This document shows, piece after piece, positions 19,006-29,829 of a DNA stretch of 64,000 nucleotides (position 1 is the first letter of the stretch; each line of letters begins with the position of its first letter). Origin of the DNA: Branchipolynoe longqiensis (Eukaryota; Annelida; Polychaeta; Phyllodocida; Polynoidae); contig CM059186.1 in assembly GCA_030323885.1 (NCBI GenBank), positions 172,444,351-172,508,350 on the forward strand. The letters run 5' to 3'. The notes beneath the pieces are model-generated. The model worked only from the letters and a program-made list of their open reading frames with translations. It was not told the origin of the DNA and searched no databases. Made by a program: the position numbers and the translations under genes.

Positions 19006-19570
19006 AAGGGCGCATTCCTTACACGTGGCATGCGGCATGCGGTATGCGAATGCGAATGCGGCAAAAAATCAAAACGCCTTGAAGTCAATGGACTACATTC
19101 CTTACATGCAGTATGGGAATGCGAATGCGAATGCGTCAACTCGATCGGTCCCTGTAGCGATCAGTGCACGCGGTGTGCGAATAGAAACATCAGTCGCACT
19201 TGTCCATTAGTTTTAGACGAGGAGAGGCTACTGAGCATTACGGAACGGTCACACACAAGGGTGCAGAGGGGAAACATATGGTAGTGGCTACCATAGCCAC
19301 AAAAATATGACTACTTATCTATAATTTGGTATTTATAAAGGTAGGAACCCCCATGTGACGTACCAAGAGGTACATATATATAAATGCCATATTAGGTCAT
19401 ATACAGTGCAGTATTGAGTATACTTGTTTATTTTTATTTTTTAAATATAGCCAGTCGTGTGCCGCATGCCGCATGCTGCATGCTGCATGCCACGTGTAAG
19501 GAATCATGCCATTCACATACCACATGCCGCATGCCACATACCGCATACCACGTGTAAGGAATGTGCCCTT
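19006..19570. mobile_element. MITE with heptamer/hexamer-bearing TIRs
   Basis: Termini AAGGGCGCATTCCTTACACG / CGTGTAAGGAATGTGCCCTT, flanked by TA on both sides (19004-19005, 19571-19572). Next to each end lie tandem GGCATGC / GAATGC units (left about 19027-19062, right about 19463-19550), oppositely oriented. 565 bp, non-coding. A partial relative is at 37127-37300. Confidence 0.78.
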
Positions 19571-19839
19571 TACACTAGTCTGAGTGCCCAGATTTCTATA
19601 AATCTAGATGCACATGGCAAAAGATGTGCTGATTATATTGATGTAAATGCAATGCTGGATAAAAGATTAATATCTTAATTTATTATATATATCTTTTTAG
19701 TTGGTGTTCTATGTACCAAACAAGAGCTGAGATGAACTGAAACTCGCACATTTCATAGCTGCACCCTGGTTTGTTTGTCTTCCACGCATCCCACAATGCA
19801 CCGCACCGCTGGAATGGTGATGTAATCTATTGTTAGCGT
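19571..19839. other. Unannotated sequence
   Basis: No feature recognised. Confidence 0.5.
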
Positions 19840-20160
19840 CAAACAACTTGTGGGCATAAACCATTTAAAAGACTTACAATTCCAGGGGGATGAGCATGAT
19901 CGTCTACATGACCTCACAGTCAAGAAGCCACATCGCCAAGGATGTGTAGGTATGGTGATTGCATCAGAGACCTGAGATGGTCTAATGGTTAGGACGCACT
20001 AAGAAGCACGGGTTCGAGTCTCACTCTAGGCATGATGTTTCATTCATTTGCAACACCTTCACAACAAGGGCGCGCAGTGCCAGCAATGCATGATTGATGG
20101 TAAGCTACTTAGTCCTACAATACTGTGATTAGTAATAGTACTCCTCTAATCCTCATTCTA
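19840..20160 (+). mobile_element. SINE-Q copy, diverged
   Basis: Leader ACCATTTAAAAGACTTACAA, then GATTGCATCAGAGACCTGAG, GGTCTAATGGTTAGGACGCA and CACGGGTTCGAGTCTCACTC. Confidence 0.65.
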
Positions 20161-20184
20161 AATGTATGTTTTTGCGCGCGTATA

Positions 20185-20376
20185 CAGTAAAACCTCTCTA
20201 AATAGACCGACCATGACCCCCGACTTTAAATGGTCCACTTAGGGAGTCGGTCGGTTTAGGGATTTTTTCTCTGGCTACAATGGTATTGAATGGGCGATCG
20301 TTTGGGACCCAAATAAAGTGATCGGTATAGGGGAGTCGTTAATCTGTTGAGGTGGTCGGTTAGAGAGATTTTACTG
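20185..20376 (+). mobile_element. MITE-P, complete
   Basis: 192 bp, CAGTAAAACCTCTCTAAATA to GTTAGAGAGATTTTACTG, TA flanks at 20183-20184 and 20377-20378. Confidence 0.88.
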
Positions 20377-20399
20377 TATATGTATAACGGGTATATATA

Positions 20400-20560
20400 A
20401 TATACACATAGGTGTATATCATCCAATTATGGGAATATAAACATGGGCACAATTCCCACCAGGTCCTCCACACTTTGCGAAGCGTACACTCTCTATATTA
20501 TATACTAAGCTTTATAGTTCTTGCTTTTGCCACGGTGGCGCCACCTGCGAGTGAATGGAA
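20400..20560 (-). repeat. Module G copy
   Basis: CCAATTATGGGAATATAAAC and GGGCACAATTCCCACC correspond to the TATA-box end. An exact palindrome GGTGGCGCCACC follows at 20534-20545. Confidence 0.6.
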
Positions 20561-20710
20561 TTTAACAAAACCGCACAGCGATAACTGTACGTGGGATACC
20601 GTATTACTGCTGTTAAGCCACGACATATTATACATAACCGACCCCCATTAAATAATGTGATGGACACAAGCTACTGGTGCGGAACAAGAAAATATGCTTG
20701 CTATCAATGC

Positions 20711-21065
20711 TTAGAGTTGCATAGTCCGATGGTTTTGAGTTTCTGAAATTTTCTGAGATAAATACATTAGGTTGATCGTTATTATGTACCTTACTTTAGC
20801 CTGAAGTAAGTTTGATTTTAAATGGCTAACTTTTGAGATATTTGAAGTGGAACCATGCAAAATTAATTTTGGCAAGCTTGTCAAAGCTCTGACGCCATAG
20901 GCTTCTGCAGTAACAGGTTCTATTAAATTGCCTCAGTATTCCCTTCTGTGTGGTGCCAGATGTTTAATAGGTGCACCAGTATCTAAGTTAGATATGTAGA
21001 ATCAAATTGAGATTATTGTTTTGGTTTTGAAAATTTGATATTTTCATCGGAGCATGCAGCTTTAA
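20711..21065 (+). mobile_element. MITE-T, complete
   Basis: TTAG+AGTTGCATAGTCCGATGG to CATCGGAGCATGCAGCT+TTAA; 355 bp with one mutated flank base. Confidence 0.9.
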
Positions 21066-21072
21066 ACTTTAG

Positions 21073-21834
21073 TTAAAGTTACCTAATCCGATGTTTGTAA
21101 ATTTCTGCCACATACTTGGGGAGCAACATAATATTGGGTTAATATTTATACTGTACAGTATTTTACTTTGGAGTAGCTTATAACTGAGAAGGTTAACGGT
21201 GGAGGTATTTGAAGCGAAAAGATGCTCAATTAATACTGATAATACTGATGCACTTATTGAACATTTGTTACCGCGTAGAAAGGGATGCCAGGTCAATTTA
21301 ATAGAACCTGTTCCTAATGAAGCTGTCGGTGTTCTCTGTGGCAGAGTGGTTAGAGTGTCTGATTTTTTTTCTAGCTCAGACTGCTAATCTGAAGGTCGGT
21401 GTTTCGATTCCCCGTGCCCTCCCACCTCTGCCAATTTGGATTTCCACCGCTGTGTATAACTTACAGCGTCATCAAAGGCCGGTTGCTCTCATACCATGTC
21501 TATGTGGTGTGGGAGGTTAAAAATCCCTTGGGTCGGTAAAAGTGTAGGCTCAGGTTTTCTATCGACAAACTATCTAATGGTGAAAACAAGTCTATTCAGA
21601 CTTATCCATGATAGGCAGTATAAATCTTCAAGAGAAAAAACAACCTATGGTGTCAGAAGTTTGACATGCTTGCCAGAATTAGTTTGGAATGCTTTCACTT
21701 CAAATATCTCTAAAGTTAGCCATTACTTTTTTTTTAAAGCTACATTAAACTAAAGTAAGGTAAATTACAATGCTCAATGCAATGTATGTTGTGTGTGAAT
21801 TGCAGAATCTCTAAACCATTGGACTATGCATATA
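21073..21834. mobile_element. Two MITE-T fragments in opposite orientation, split by SINE-S
   Basis: A forward left half (TTAA+AGTTACCTAATCCGATG, 21073 to about 21235) joins a reverse copy (CTTATTGAACATTTGTTACC to CCATTGGACTATGC). The reverse copy is interrupted at 21324-21642. Diverged, non-coding. Confidence 0.7.
21324..21642 (+). mobile_element. SINE-S (tRNA-Ser(GCT)-derived)
   Basis: Head has A-box GTGGCAGAGTGGTTAGAG, anticodon-arm-like CAGACTGCTAATCTGA (GCT as in tRNA-Ser) and B-box GTTTCGATTCC, then a ~220-bp body ending in AGAGAAAAAA. A T8 run (21363-21370) sits between the A and B boxes. The second copy at 54283-54600 has T6 at the same place. Confidence 0.85.
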
Positions 21835-22139
21835 ACACAGGCATATTCAGAAAGGATTCGATGGGGAGGCAAGCAAGCAAACACACATACCACGCTGATG
21901 GTAACAATTCTGTCGACTTTTCCCCGTCTTTCTACACGAAGTCCCAGGGTGGATGTGTGTGTGTATGTGTGTGTGTGTGTTTTAAACCCCCTACAAAGGA
22001 AAAGAAACCCAACACGCATGCGCAGAGCCCGACCCATGAGCCACCACCACCATGGACCTACCACCGTTTTCGGCATTATCCGACAGGGGGCGTCCCCGTT
22101 GATATTTTAAATGTACACCGTATAATTTGGGACCTATAA

Positions 22140-22529
22140 TTTGGTGTTCAAGCCTCAGGGTTATAGAGATCTGTCGGGGTCCCCTCCCCCTTATAAGGAC
22201 CCTTAAACATGCCTCTCGTCACCCCCCCCCCCTCCCCCGCCCCTCCCCGCCCCTCCCCGCCCCATAATCTCCGCCCAGTTGGCAGACCAGACCTGGATTG
22301 TAACGGCCCCATTCAGAATGACGAAGCAAAACATTTACCCGCCCTTTGACTTCCCCTAATATCGCCCGCTGTCATCGCCTCCCTCCTCCCCACCTCCCCG
22401 CCTCGCCATCCAAGGCTCTCACACCTTATCTCCCCGCATTCAAATCACCAGGTGGGGTTACTTTTAAGGAGCATGTTTGAGCGATATCAATGCACGTCCA
22501 GCGTGCTTACCGAGTGTGTGTAAATAGAG
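22140..22529. other. C-rich unannotated sequence
   Basis: Poly-C and CCCCGCC runs at 22220-22265, otherwise unique. No gene seen. Confidence 0.5.
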
Positions 22530-23200
22530 AGTGATGTGTGCCACATCTAGATCTACCGACACCCGCCACACCCCTCCTTCCCTTCCCTTCCCTTCCCCGC
22601 CCCGGGGTCCCTACCCGGGAGCGCCGGCTATGTAGGCCGACGCCGCCTTCAGGCACTGCCCCTGCCCGGCCTCTGCCCCGGCCCCCATCCCGGCCCCCCA
22701 ACCCCGGTAGCCGTCCCCCGTCCCCGTCCCCGTCCCCCGTCCCTGTCCCATGGCTCCCCGGCCCCCGTCCCCTGGCCCCCCGTCCCCCGGCCCCGGCCCC
22801 AGGCCCACGCCCCAGCCGACAGCTAGACCTATCGTATCGCAGATCGCTCCTTCCCGACTGCACCTCATTTGTGGCCGGTAGCAGCTTTGTTGGCGGCTTC
22901 AAAGAGGGTTTGTCCGGGGTGGACATTGTGGGCCGGGGCTAGTTATTCCGCTCTGTCGGGTCGGGGTTGTCACTGGCCGCAGTCCGGTAGTGATTAAGCC
23001 GGCAGACCGGGCAGGGCCGCGCCGCGCAGCCAGCCACGGGCCCCCGTGCACGGCCGGCCGGACAGCCCCGCCCGCTGTCCCCGCCCGCTGCCCGCCCCTA
23101 CCCCGGCTCGCACCCCCGGCCCCGCCCCCACTGTCCCCGGCCAACCCCTGCACCCCATCTCCCCCCTGCATCTGACGTAGCCATGGGTCACTGCTGACTT
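22530..23200. other. CpG-rich block, CCCCGTCCC low complexity
   Basis: About 650 bp of very GC-rich sequence: CCCCGTCC/CCCCGGCC units at 22600-22810, a more complex stretch 22830-23050, then CCCCGCCC runs. It could be a CpG island of an unseen gene. The Pro/Gly/Arg-rich frames on both strands look composition-driven. Confidence 0.35.
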
Positions 23201-23207
23201 TGAGTTA

Positions 23208-23492
23208 TTAAAGCTGCATAATCCGATGAAAGCATCACATTTTCTGAAAACTGAAACATTTACCTAGATCTGATTGTATACATCTCCAACGTGCGATATA
23301 CTGGTGCATTCACTAAGCTTTTGTTGCAGTTTGATGCTCCTGTGCTACACTACTATTACAGTACTATGCGTCTAGACCAGCATTTCAGTATGGGAATTAA
23401 AATGAACCTTTCCTTCAAACCATTTAACCCTTTAAAATTAAAGTAAACCTTAAACCAACATAAAGTATAGCGATCAACATAATATATTTATT
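23208..23492 (-). mobile_element. MITE-T, strongly diverged
   Basis: TTAA+AGCTGCATAATCCGATGAAA, then TTTACCTAGATCTGATTGTA and CGATCAACATAATATATTTA near the other end. The right TIR is lost. Confidence 0.6.
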
Positions 23493-24025
23493 TAAACAAA
23501 TAATGTTAGCAACTCTAATGATATTTATATAATGCATCGTGGTGTATGACTTTAGCAATTATTGTTCGCGGGTACCAAGCAATGTCCATGTTAGAAATAA
23601 ATATAAATAAAATCACCCTCCCTATTGCTAACTAATAGTAATACTGTTACGACAATACACATTTTTACTAACACTGCACCACTTCCTGTAGGTAAAGGCC
23701 ACCAATGGCTCGTCCTGATATGACCTTAGATGTTACTAGGACGTAAATCAACAACAAACAATTCAAACATAGTGCCATATATACACTCTAAACGCCAATC
23801 TTAGAATAAATAACCCTGACTTGAACAATGACCAGAAGACTAGAAAAAAGAACCTAGTCAGCAAAATAAATATATTTATATGAAGTATAACATTTTAATA
23901 ATCACCAGATATATATTACATTAGCCATTATATCATGTCCGTTTGTGTTTTATTTGATTACTGTTTTCCTGTGGTTCTTTAAGATGATGATGATGATGGC
24001 CATCTTAATTGATCACATCCATTAA
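23493..24025. other. AT-rich sequence with a SINE-A tail fragment
   Basis: 23714-23762 is a SINE-A tail (CGTCCTGATATGACCTTAGA, then TACTAGGACGTAAA, CAACAAACAA; plus strand). The rest is unrecognised. Confidence 0.6.
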
Positions 24026-24029
24026 GTGG

Positions 24030-25565
24030 CGATAGCCGGCGCGGATTTAGTAAAATGGACACAGCCTTTGGCGGCCTTCACCTACAGGAAGTGGTGCAGT
24101 GTTAGTAAAATGGACAGCCTTTGGTGGCCTTTAACTACAGGAAGGGGTGCAGTGTTAGTAAAATGGACAGCCTTTGGTGGCCTTTACATACAGGAACTGG
24201 TACAGTGTTAGTAAATTGGACACAACCCTTAGCAGCCTTTACCTACAGGAACTGGTGCAGTGTTAGTAAAATGGACAGCCATCGGTGGCCTTTACCTACA
24301 GGAAGTGGTGCAGTGTTAGTAAAATGGACAGCCTTTGGTGGCCTTTACATACAGGAATTGGTGCAGTGTTAGTAAAATGGTCAGCCATTGGTGGCCTTTA
24401 CGTACAGGAAGTGGTGCAGTTTTAGTAAAATGGAAGCCTTTGGTGGCCTTTACCTACAGGAAGTGGTGCAGTGTTAGTAAAATGAACAGCCATTGGTGGC
24501 CTTTACATACAGGAAGTGGTGCAGTGTTAGTAAAATGGACAGACATCGGTGGGCTTTACCTACAGGGAGTGGTACAGTGTTAGTAAATTGGACAGCCTTT
24601 GGTGGCCTTTACCTACAGGAAGTGGTGCAGTGTTAGTAAATTGGACAGCCTTTGGTGGCCTTTACATACAGGAACTGGTGCAGTGTTAGTAAAATGGACA
24701 GACGTTGGCATCCTTTACCTACAGGGAGTGGTGCAGTGTTAGTAAAATGGACAACCTTTGGTGGCCTTTACATACAGGAACTGGTGCAGTGTTAGTAAAT
24801 TGGACACAGCCCTTAGCGGCCTTTACCTACAGGAAGTGGTGCAGTGTTAGTAAAATGAACAGCCATTGGTGGCCTTTACCTACAGGAAGTTGTGCAGTGT
24901 TAATCAAATGGACAGCCTTTGGTGGCCTTTACATACAGGAACTGGTGCAGTGTTAGTAAATTGGACAGCCTTTGGTGGCCTTTACATACAGGAACTGTTG
25001 CATTGTTAGGAAATTGGACACAACCCTTAGCGGCCTTTACCTACATGAAGTGGTGCAGTGTTAGTAAAATGGACAGCCTTTGGTGGCATTTACCTACAGG
25101 AAGTGGAGCAGTGTTAGTAAAATGGACACAGCCTTTGGTGGCATTTACCTCCAGGAAGTTGTGCAGTGTTAGTAAAATGAACATGGCCTTTGGTGGCCTT
25201 TACCTCCAGGAAGTTGTGCAGTGTTAGTACAATGAACATGGCCTTTGGTGGCCCTTACCTAAAGAAGTGATGCAGTGTTAGTAAAATGGACACAGCCTTT
25301 GGTGGCCTTTACCTCCAAGAAGTTGTGCAGTGTTAGTACAATGAACATGGCCTTTGGTGGTCCTTACCTAAAGAAGTGGTGCAGTGTTAGTAAAATGGAC
25401 ACAGCCTTTGGTGGCCTTTACCTCCAGGAAGTTGTGCAGTGTTAGTACAATGAACATGGCCTTTGGTGGCCCTTACCTAAAGAAGTGATGCAGTGTTAGT
25501 AAAATGAACATGGCCTTTGGTGGCCCTTACCTAAAGAAGTGATGCAGTGTTAGTAAAATGAACAT
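24030..25565. repeat. 53-bp minisatellite, about 28 copies
   Basis: Unit GTGCAGTGTTAGTAAAATGG + ACAGCCTTTGGTGGCCTTTA + CCTACAGGAAGTG. Variants (ACATACAGG, AACATGG insertion, AAAGAAGTGAT) are grouped: the last third carries AATGAACATGGCC, showing block-wise amplification. Unit length is not a multiple of three and stops appear every 80-100 codons. Confidence 0.95.
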
Positions 25566-26140
25566 GGCATGTGGTTCACAGCTTCAGTCCTTCCTGATTG
25601 GACCAGCGGAAGTCGGAATACAGTCCCTCCCCAATGGTGTCCTCTCCTCTCTCATTGTGGCAAACACAGGTATCATTATCAATAGCAATAATAAATCAAT
25701 GTTTATGTTCCATGTTCTGAACTTGCAGCTGAACACGCATTCCAATTATATAAACAATCTCACATGACGCTGTCAAAATAATTACAATAATCAGCTTTCT
25801 AACATGAATTTCTACTGTGACTAATTTAATGCTAACTCACTCAGTGTGTTGGTGGTTGTGTGGATTGCCGTTATTTAAACCAGCTCCTTAATTCTGGCAT
25901 GTTTTCAGTTGCAACTTTGGCGCCCTCTCTATTTCTAGGTAAAGATTTCAATAGCAGATTTGTCGTACAATAGGAACAAATTAAAGAAAGGCTGATTCAT
26001 ATAATTACTATGCTGCTTGACATCAATTGTCCTGTGAAAATATGTAAAATGCATGCATGTATGTGTACATAAATAGGGTATGTACACATATGACCTTAGA
26101 TGTTGCTAGGACGTAAAACAACAACAAACAAACAGACAAA
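25566..26140 (+). other. Mostly unique; repeat-R piece and SINE-A tail
   Basis: 25955-26070 shares AATAGGAACAAATT and TTGACATCAATTGTCCTGTG with repeat-R. 26086-26140 is a SINE-A tail with (CAACAAACAAA)n. No coding potential recognised. Confidence 0.6.
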
Positions 26141-26217
26141 CATACATAGAGCTATGCACACATAAAGAAAATACAACAACAAAACTATCAATTGCTGATT
26201 TATTTGAACAATGTATT

Positions 26218-26565
26218 TGTATAAGTATGAAAATGACGGCGATGAATGTCTCCTAACAATGTTAGTAACATAGGAACAAATTGTGCAAAGGCTAGGAGGC
26301 TATTCACTGAGTCCCGATTGTATAACTTTGACATCACTTGTCCTGTGGCATATGTGTGCAGGTGAAATGCTTACACATATGCATAAATACAAGGACACAT
26401 CTGATTCTATGTAAAGCTACTTATTTCACATTTCTTGCAATAATGTATTTGAACTTTGAATATGAACGTAAATGTAACATTGGTTTCTCAGCTGGAAGGT
26501 CATCGATCCCTTGGGGAAGCCATACATTGACCCTCCTACATGTTTATGGTTAAAGAAAGCTCAAC
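26218..26565 (+). repeat. Repeat-R, longest copy
   Basis: GTATAAGTATGAAAATGACG, GATGAATGTCTCCTAACAAT, ATAGGAACAAATTGTGCAAA, GACATCACTTGTCCTGTGGC, then the 3' part GGGGAAGCCATACATTGACC and GTTAAAGAAAGCTCAACT. A reverse copy is at 31370-31527, a 3' copy at 14800-14945. Class unknown. Confidence 0.6.
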
Positions 26566-26899
26566 TTAAACTTGCATAGTCCGATGGTTTTGAGTTTCTC
26601 TCATTTCTTTCTGAGATCAATACATTAAATTGATTGTTATAATCTACCCTACTTTAATTTGAAGTTTTTTAAAACTAACTTTCAAGATATTTTAAATGCA
26701 CACATGTAAAATTAATTTTGGCAAGCATGCCAAAACTCTGGCTTCTGTTGTAACAGGTTCTATTACATTGCTTAGAATTCCCCTCTACATCACAACAAAT
26801 GCTTAAGAAGTGCATCAGAATCTAAGTTAGATATGTAGAATTAATTCTAGATAATTATTTTGGTTTTGCAAATGTTATGCTTCATCAGACTATGCAGCC
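26566..26899 (+). mobile_element. MITE-T, near complete
   Basis: TTAA+ACTTGCATAGTCCGATGG to TTCATCAGACTATGCAGC. The right flank is no longer TTAA; small deletions in the middle. Confidence 0.85.
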
Positions 26900-26962
26900 A
26901 CAAAGCATTTCCATTTATAATCCAACCACGATAGGCACACTCTAGAAAACAACCTCGTCTTG

Positions 26963-27010
26963 TATGACCTTAGATGTTGGCAGGACGTAAAAATCCAACA
27001 ACCAATCAAC
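26963..27010 (+). mobile_element. SINE-A tail fragment
   Basis: TATGACCTTAGATGTTGGCA, GGACGTAAAA, CCAACAACCAATCAACC. Confidence 0.75.
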
Positions 27011-27067
27011 CTGGAAGACACAAAATAGTTATATGTGGGCATTCAGCAACCAACAACCAATCACCCT

Positions 27068-29175
27068 CTAAGACATGATACTGCCCCACACTACTGCACA
27101 CTGTCCCACCCTACTGAACACTGTCCCCCACTACTGCACATCGTCCCACACTACTGCACACTGCCCCACACGACTGTACATTGTCCCATCCTACTGCACA
27201 CTGTCCCACACTACTGCACACTGCCACACACTATTGCACACTGCCCCACACTACTGCACACTGTCCCACACTACTGCACACTGTCCAACCCTACTGCACA
27301 CTGTCCCACACTACTGCACACTGCCACACACTATTGCACACTGCCCCACACTACTGCACACTGTCCCACACTACTGCACACTGTCCAATCCTACTGCACA
27401 CTGTCCCACACTACTGCACACTGCCACACACTATTGCACACTGCCCCACACTACTGCACACTGTCCCACACTACTGCACACTGTCCAACCCTACTGCACA
27501 CTGTCCCACACTACTGCACAGTGTCCCACACTACTGCACACTGCCCAACACTACTGCACACTGTCCCACCCTACTGCACACTGTCCCACACTACTGCACA
27601 CTGTTCCACCCTACTGCACACTGTCCAACACTATTGCACACTGCCCCACACTACTGCACACTGTCTCACCCTACTGCACACTGTCCCACACTACTGCACA
27701 CTGGCCCACACTACTGCACACTGTCCCACACTACTGCACACTGCCCCACACTAATGCACCCTGTCCCACACTACTGCACACTGTCCCACCGTACTGCACA
27801 CTGTCCCAAACTACTGCACACTGCCCCACACTACTGCACACTGTCTCACCCTACTGCACACTGTCTCACACTGCTGCACACTGTCCACCACTACTGCACA
27901 CTGTCCCACAATACTGTACACTGTCCCACACTACTGCACACTGCCCCACACGACCGCACACTGTCCCACCCTCTGCATTCTTCCCCACCTCACTGTATAG
28001 AGCCCCACACTACTGTACACTGTCCCATCCTACTGCACGCTGTCCCGCACTACTGCACACTGTCCCAGACTACTGCACACTGTCCCAGACCACTGCACAC
28101 TGTCCCACACTACTGCACACTGCCCCACACGACCGCACACTGTCCCACCCTCTGCATTCTTCCCCACCTCACTGTATAGAGCCCCACACTACTGTACACT
28201 GTCCCACCCTACTGCACACTGTCCCACACTACTGCACACTGCCCCACCCTAATGCACCCTGTCCCACCCTACTGCAGACTGTCCCACACTACTGCACACT
28301 GTCCCACACTACTGCAAACTGTCCCACACTACTGCACACTGTCCCACACTACTGTACACTGTCCCACACTACTGCACACTGTCCCACACTACTGCACACT
28401 GTCCCACACTACTGCACACTGTCCCACACTACTGCACACTGCCCCACCCTAATGCACCCTGACCCACCCTACTGCAGACTGTCCCACACTACTGCACACT
28501 GTCCCACACTACTGCACACTGTCCCACACTACTGCACACTGTCCCACACTACTGTACACTGTCCCATCCTACTGCACACTGTCCCACACTACTGCACACT
28601 GTCCCACACTCCTGCAAACTGTCCCACACTACTGCACACTGTCCCACACTACTGCACACTGTCCCACACTACTGCACACTGTCCCACACTACTGCACACT
28701 GCCCCACCCTAATGCACCCTGTCCCACCCTACTGCAGACTGTCCCACACTACTGCACACTGTCCCACACTACTGCACACTGTCCCACACTACTGCACACT
28801 GTCCCACACTACTGTACACTGTCCCATCCTACTGCACACTGTCCCACACTACTGCACACTGTCCCACCCTACTGCAGACTGTCCCACCCTACTGCACACT
28901 GTCCCACACTACTGCACACTGTCCCACACTACTGCAGACTGTCCCACCCTACTGCACACTGTCCCACACTACTGCACACTGCCCACCCTACTGCACACTG
29001 TCCCACCCTACTGCATTCTTCCCCACCTCGCTGCATACAGCCCCACCCTACTGCAAACTGCCCCACCCTACTGCATACTGCCCCACACTACTGCACACTG
29101 CCCACACGACTGCACACTGTCCCACCCTACTGCATTCTTCCCCACCTCACTGTATAGAGCCCCACACTACTGCAT
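27068..29175. repeat. 20-bp minisatellite with higher-order structure, about 105 units
   Basis: Unit CTGTCCCACACTACTGCACA repeated for 2.1 kb. Higher-order blocks are visible: a ~178-bp block containing CTCTGCATTCTTCCCCACCT (about 27953 and 28131, again near 29130) and a 200-260-bp block containing CCTAATGCACCCTG (28247, 28447, 28708). No in-frame stop in the unit gives a 545-residue His/Thr/Leu/Cys frame, which is not a gene. Confidence 0.96.
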
Positions 29176-29194
29176 TCAGTGAAACTCGATGCTG

Positions 29195-29505
29195 ATCTGT
29201 TGTTGTTTAATTGCATTTAGTTGCCAGGCAACATACATGGTTACCATCAAAACGAGTATTGATTTCTGACAGCGTGCATAATTAAGAACTTTATAGTGCT
29301 TCCCTACCTGGACACCGTGATGCCAGGGTCATAACCCGATAGCCCACTCAGTCATATTATCCTGACACTGAGAAGACCAGTCCTTGCTTTACCATAGTAG
29401 TGTCGGTACCATGCAAGGTAGTGACAAATATCAGTTTTGTAGACACTTTTCCTTCACATGGCCGCGAAATTGAACGGACGACCTTCAAGCTTATCTAATC
29501 TAAGG
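29195..29505 (-). mobile_element. SINE-A subfamily 2 copy
   Basis: Shares the SINE-A middle (CACTCAGTCATATTATCCTG) but has its own features: CTACCTGGACACCGTGATGC, ACCATGCAAGGTAGTG and a different right end (GACCTTCAAGCTTATCTAAT). Same subfamily as 29830-30575. Confidence 0.7.
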
Positions 29506-29507
29506 GT

Positions 29508-29825
29508 TGGTTGGTTGTTGGAGTTTTACGTCCTGACAACATCTGAGGTCATATCAGGAGGGGCACATGTGACAGTGCACACTCATTACGACTTGATAGT
29601 GCTGCCCCACTGGGAGACTAGGCTGCCAGCACAACAACCCGATATCTAACATCGTCACATTATCCTAATGCTGTGCTAACAAGTCCTTGTCCTATCCTAT
29701 TAACGGCGAGCACTGGGCTTAGTAGCTACACATATACATTCTATAAGTCATTGGTTTGACTCGGCTGGGATTCGAACTCCCGACTTTCTCACGGGAAGCC
29801 AGGCTCTAACGAGTGGGCTACCGTA
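29508..29825 (-). mobile_element. SINE-A copy
   Basis: GGTTGGTTGGTTGTTGGAGT tail, body, head ending GTGGGCTACCGTAGTCCG (diverged). Confidence 0.9.
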
Positions 29826-29829
29826 GTCC

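Noticed and set aside
22530..23200. CpG-island promoter with first exon
   Set aside because: GC richness is largely low-complexity CCCCGTCC; no splice-linked conserved exon was found. Listed only as a GC-rich block.
27075..28712. 545-residue open frame rich in His/Thr/Leu/Cys
   Set aside because: Translation of a 20-bp minisatellite without stop codons; all three plus frames are open in the same way.
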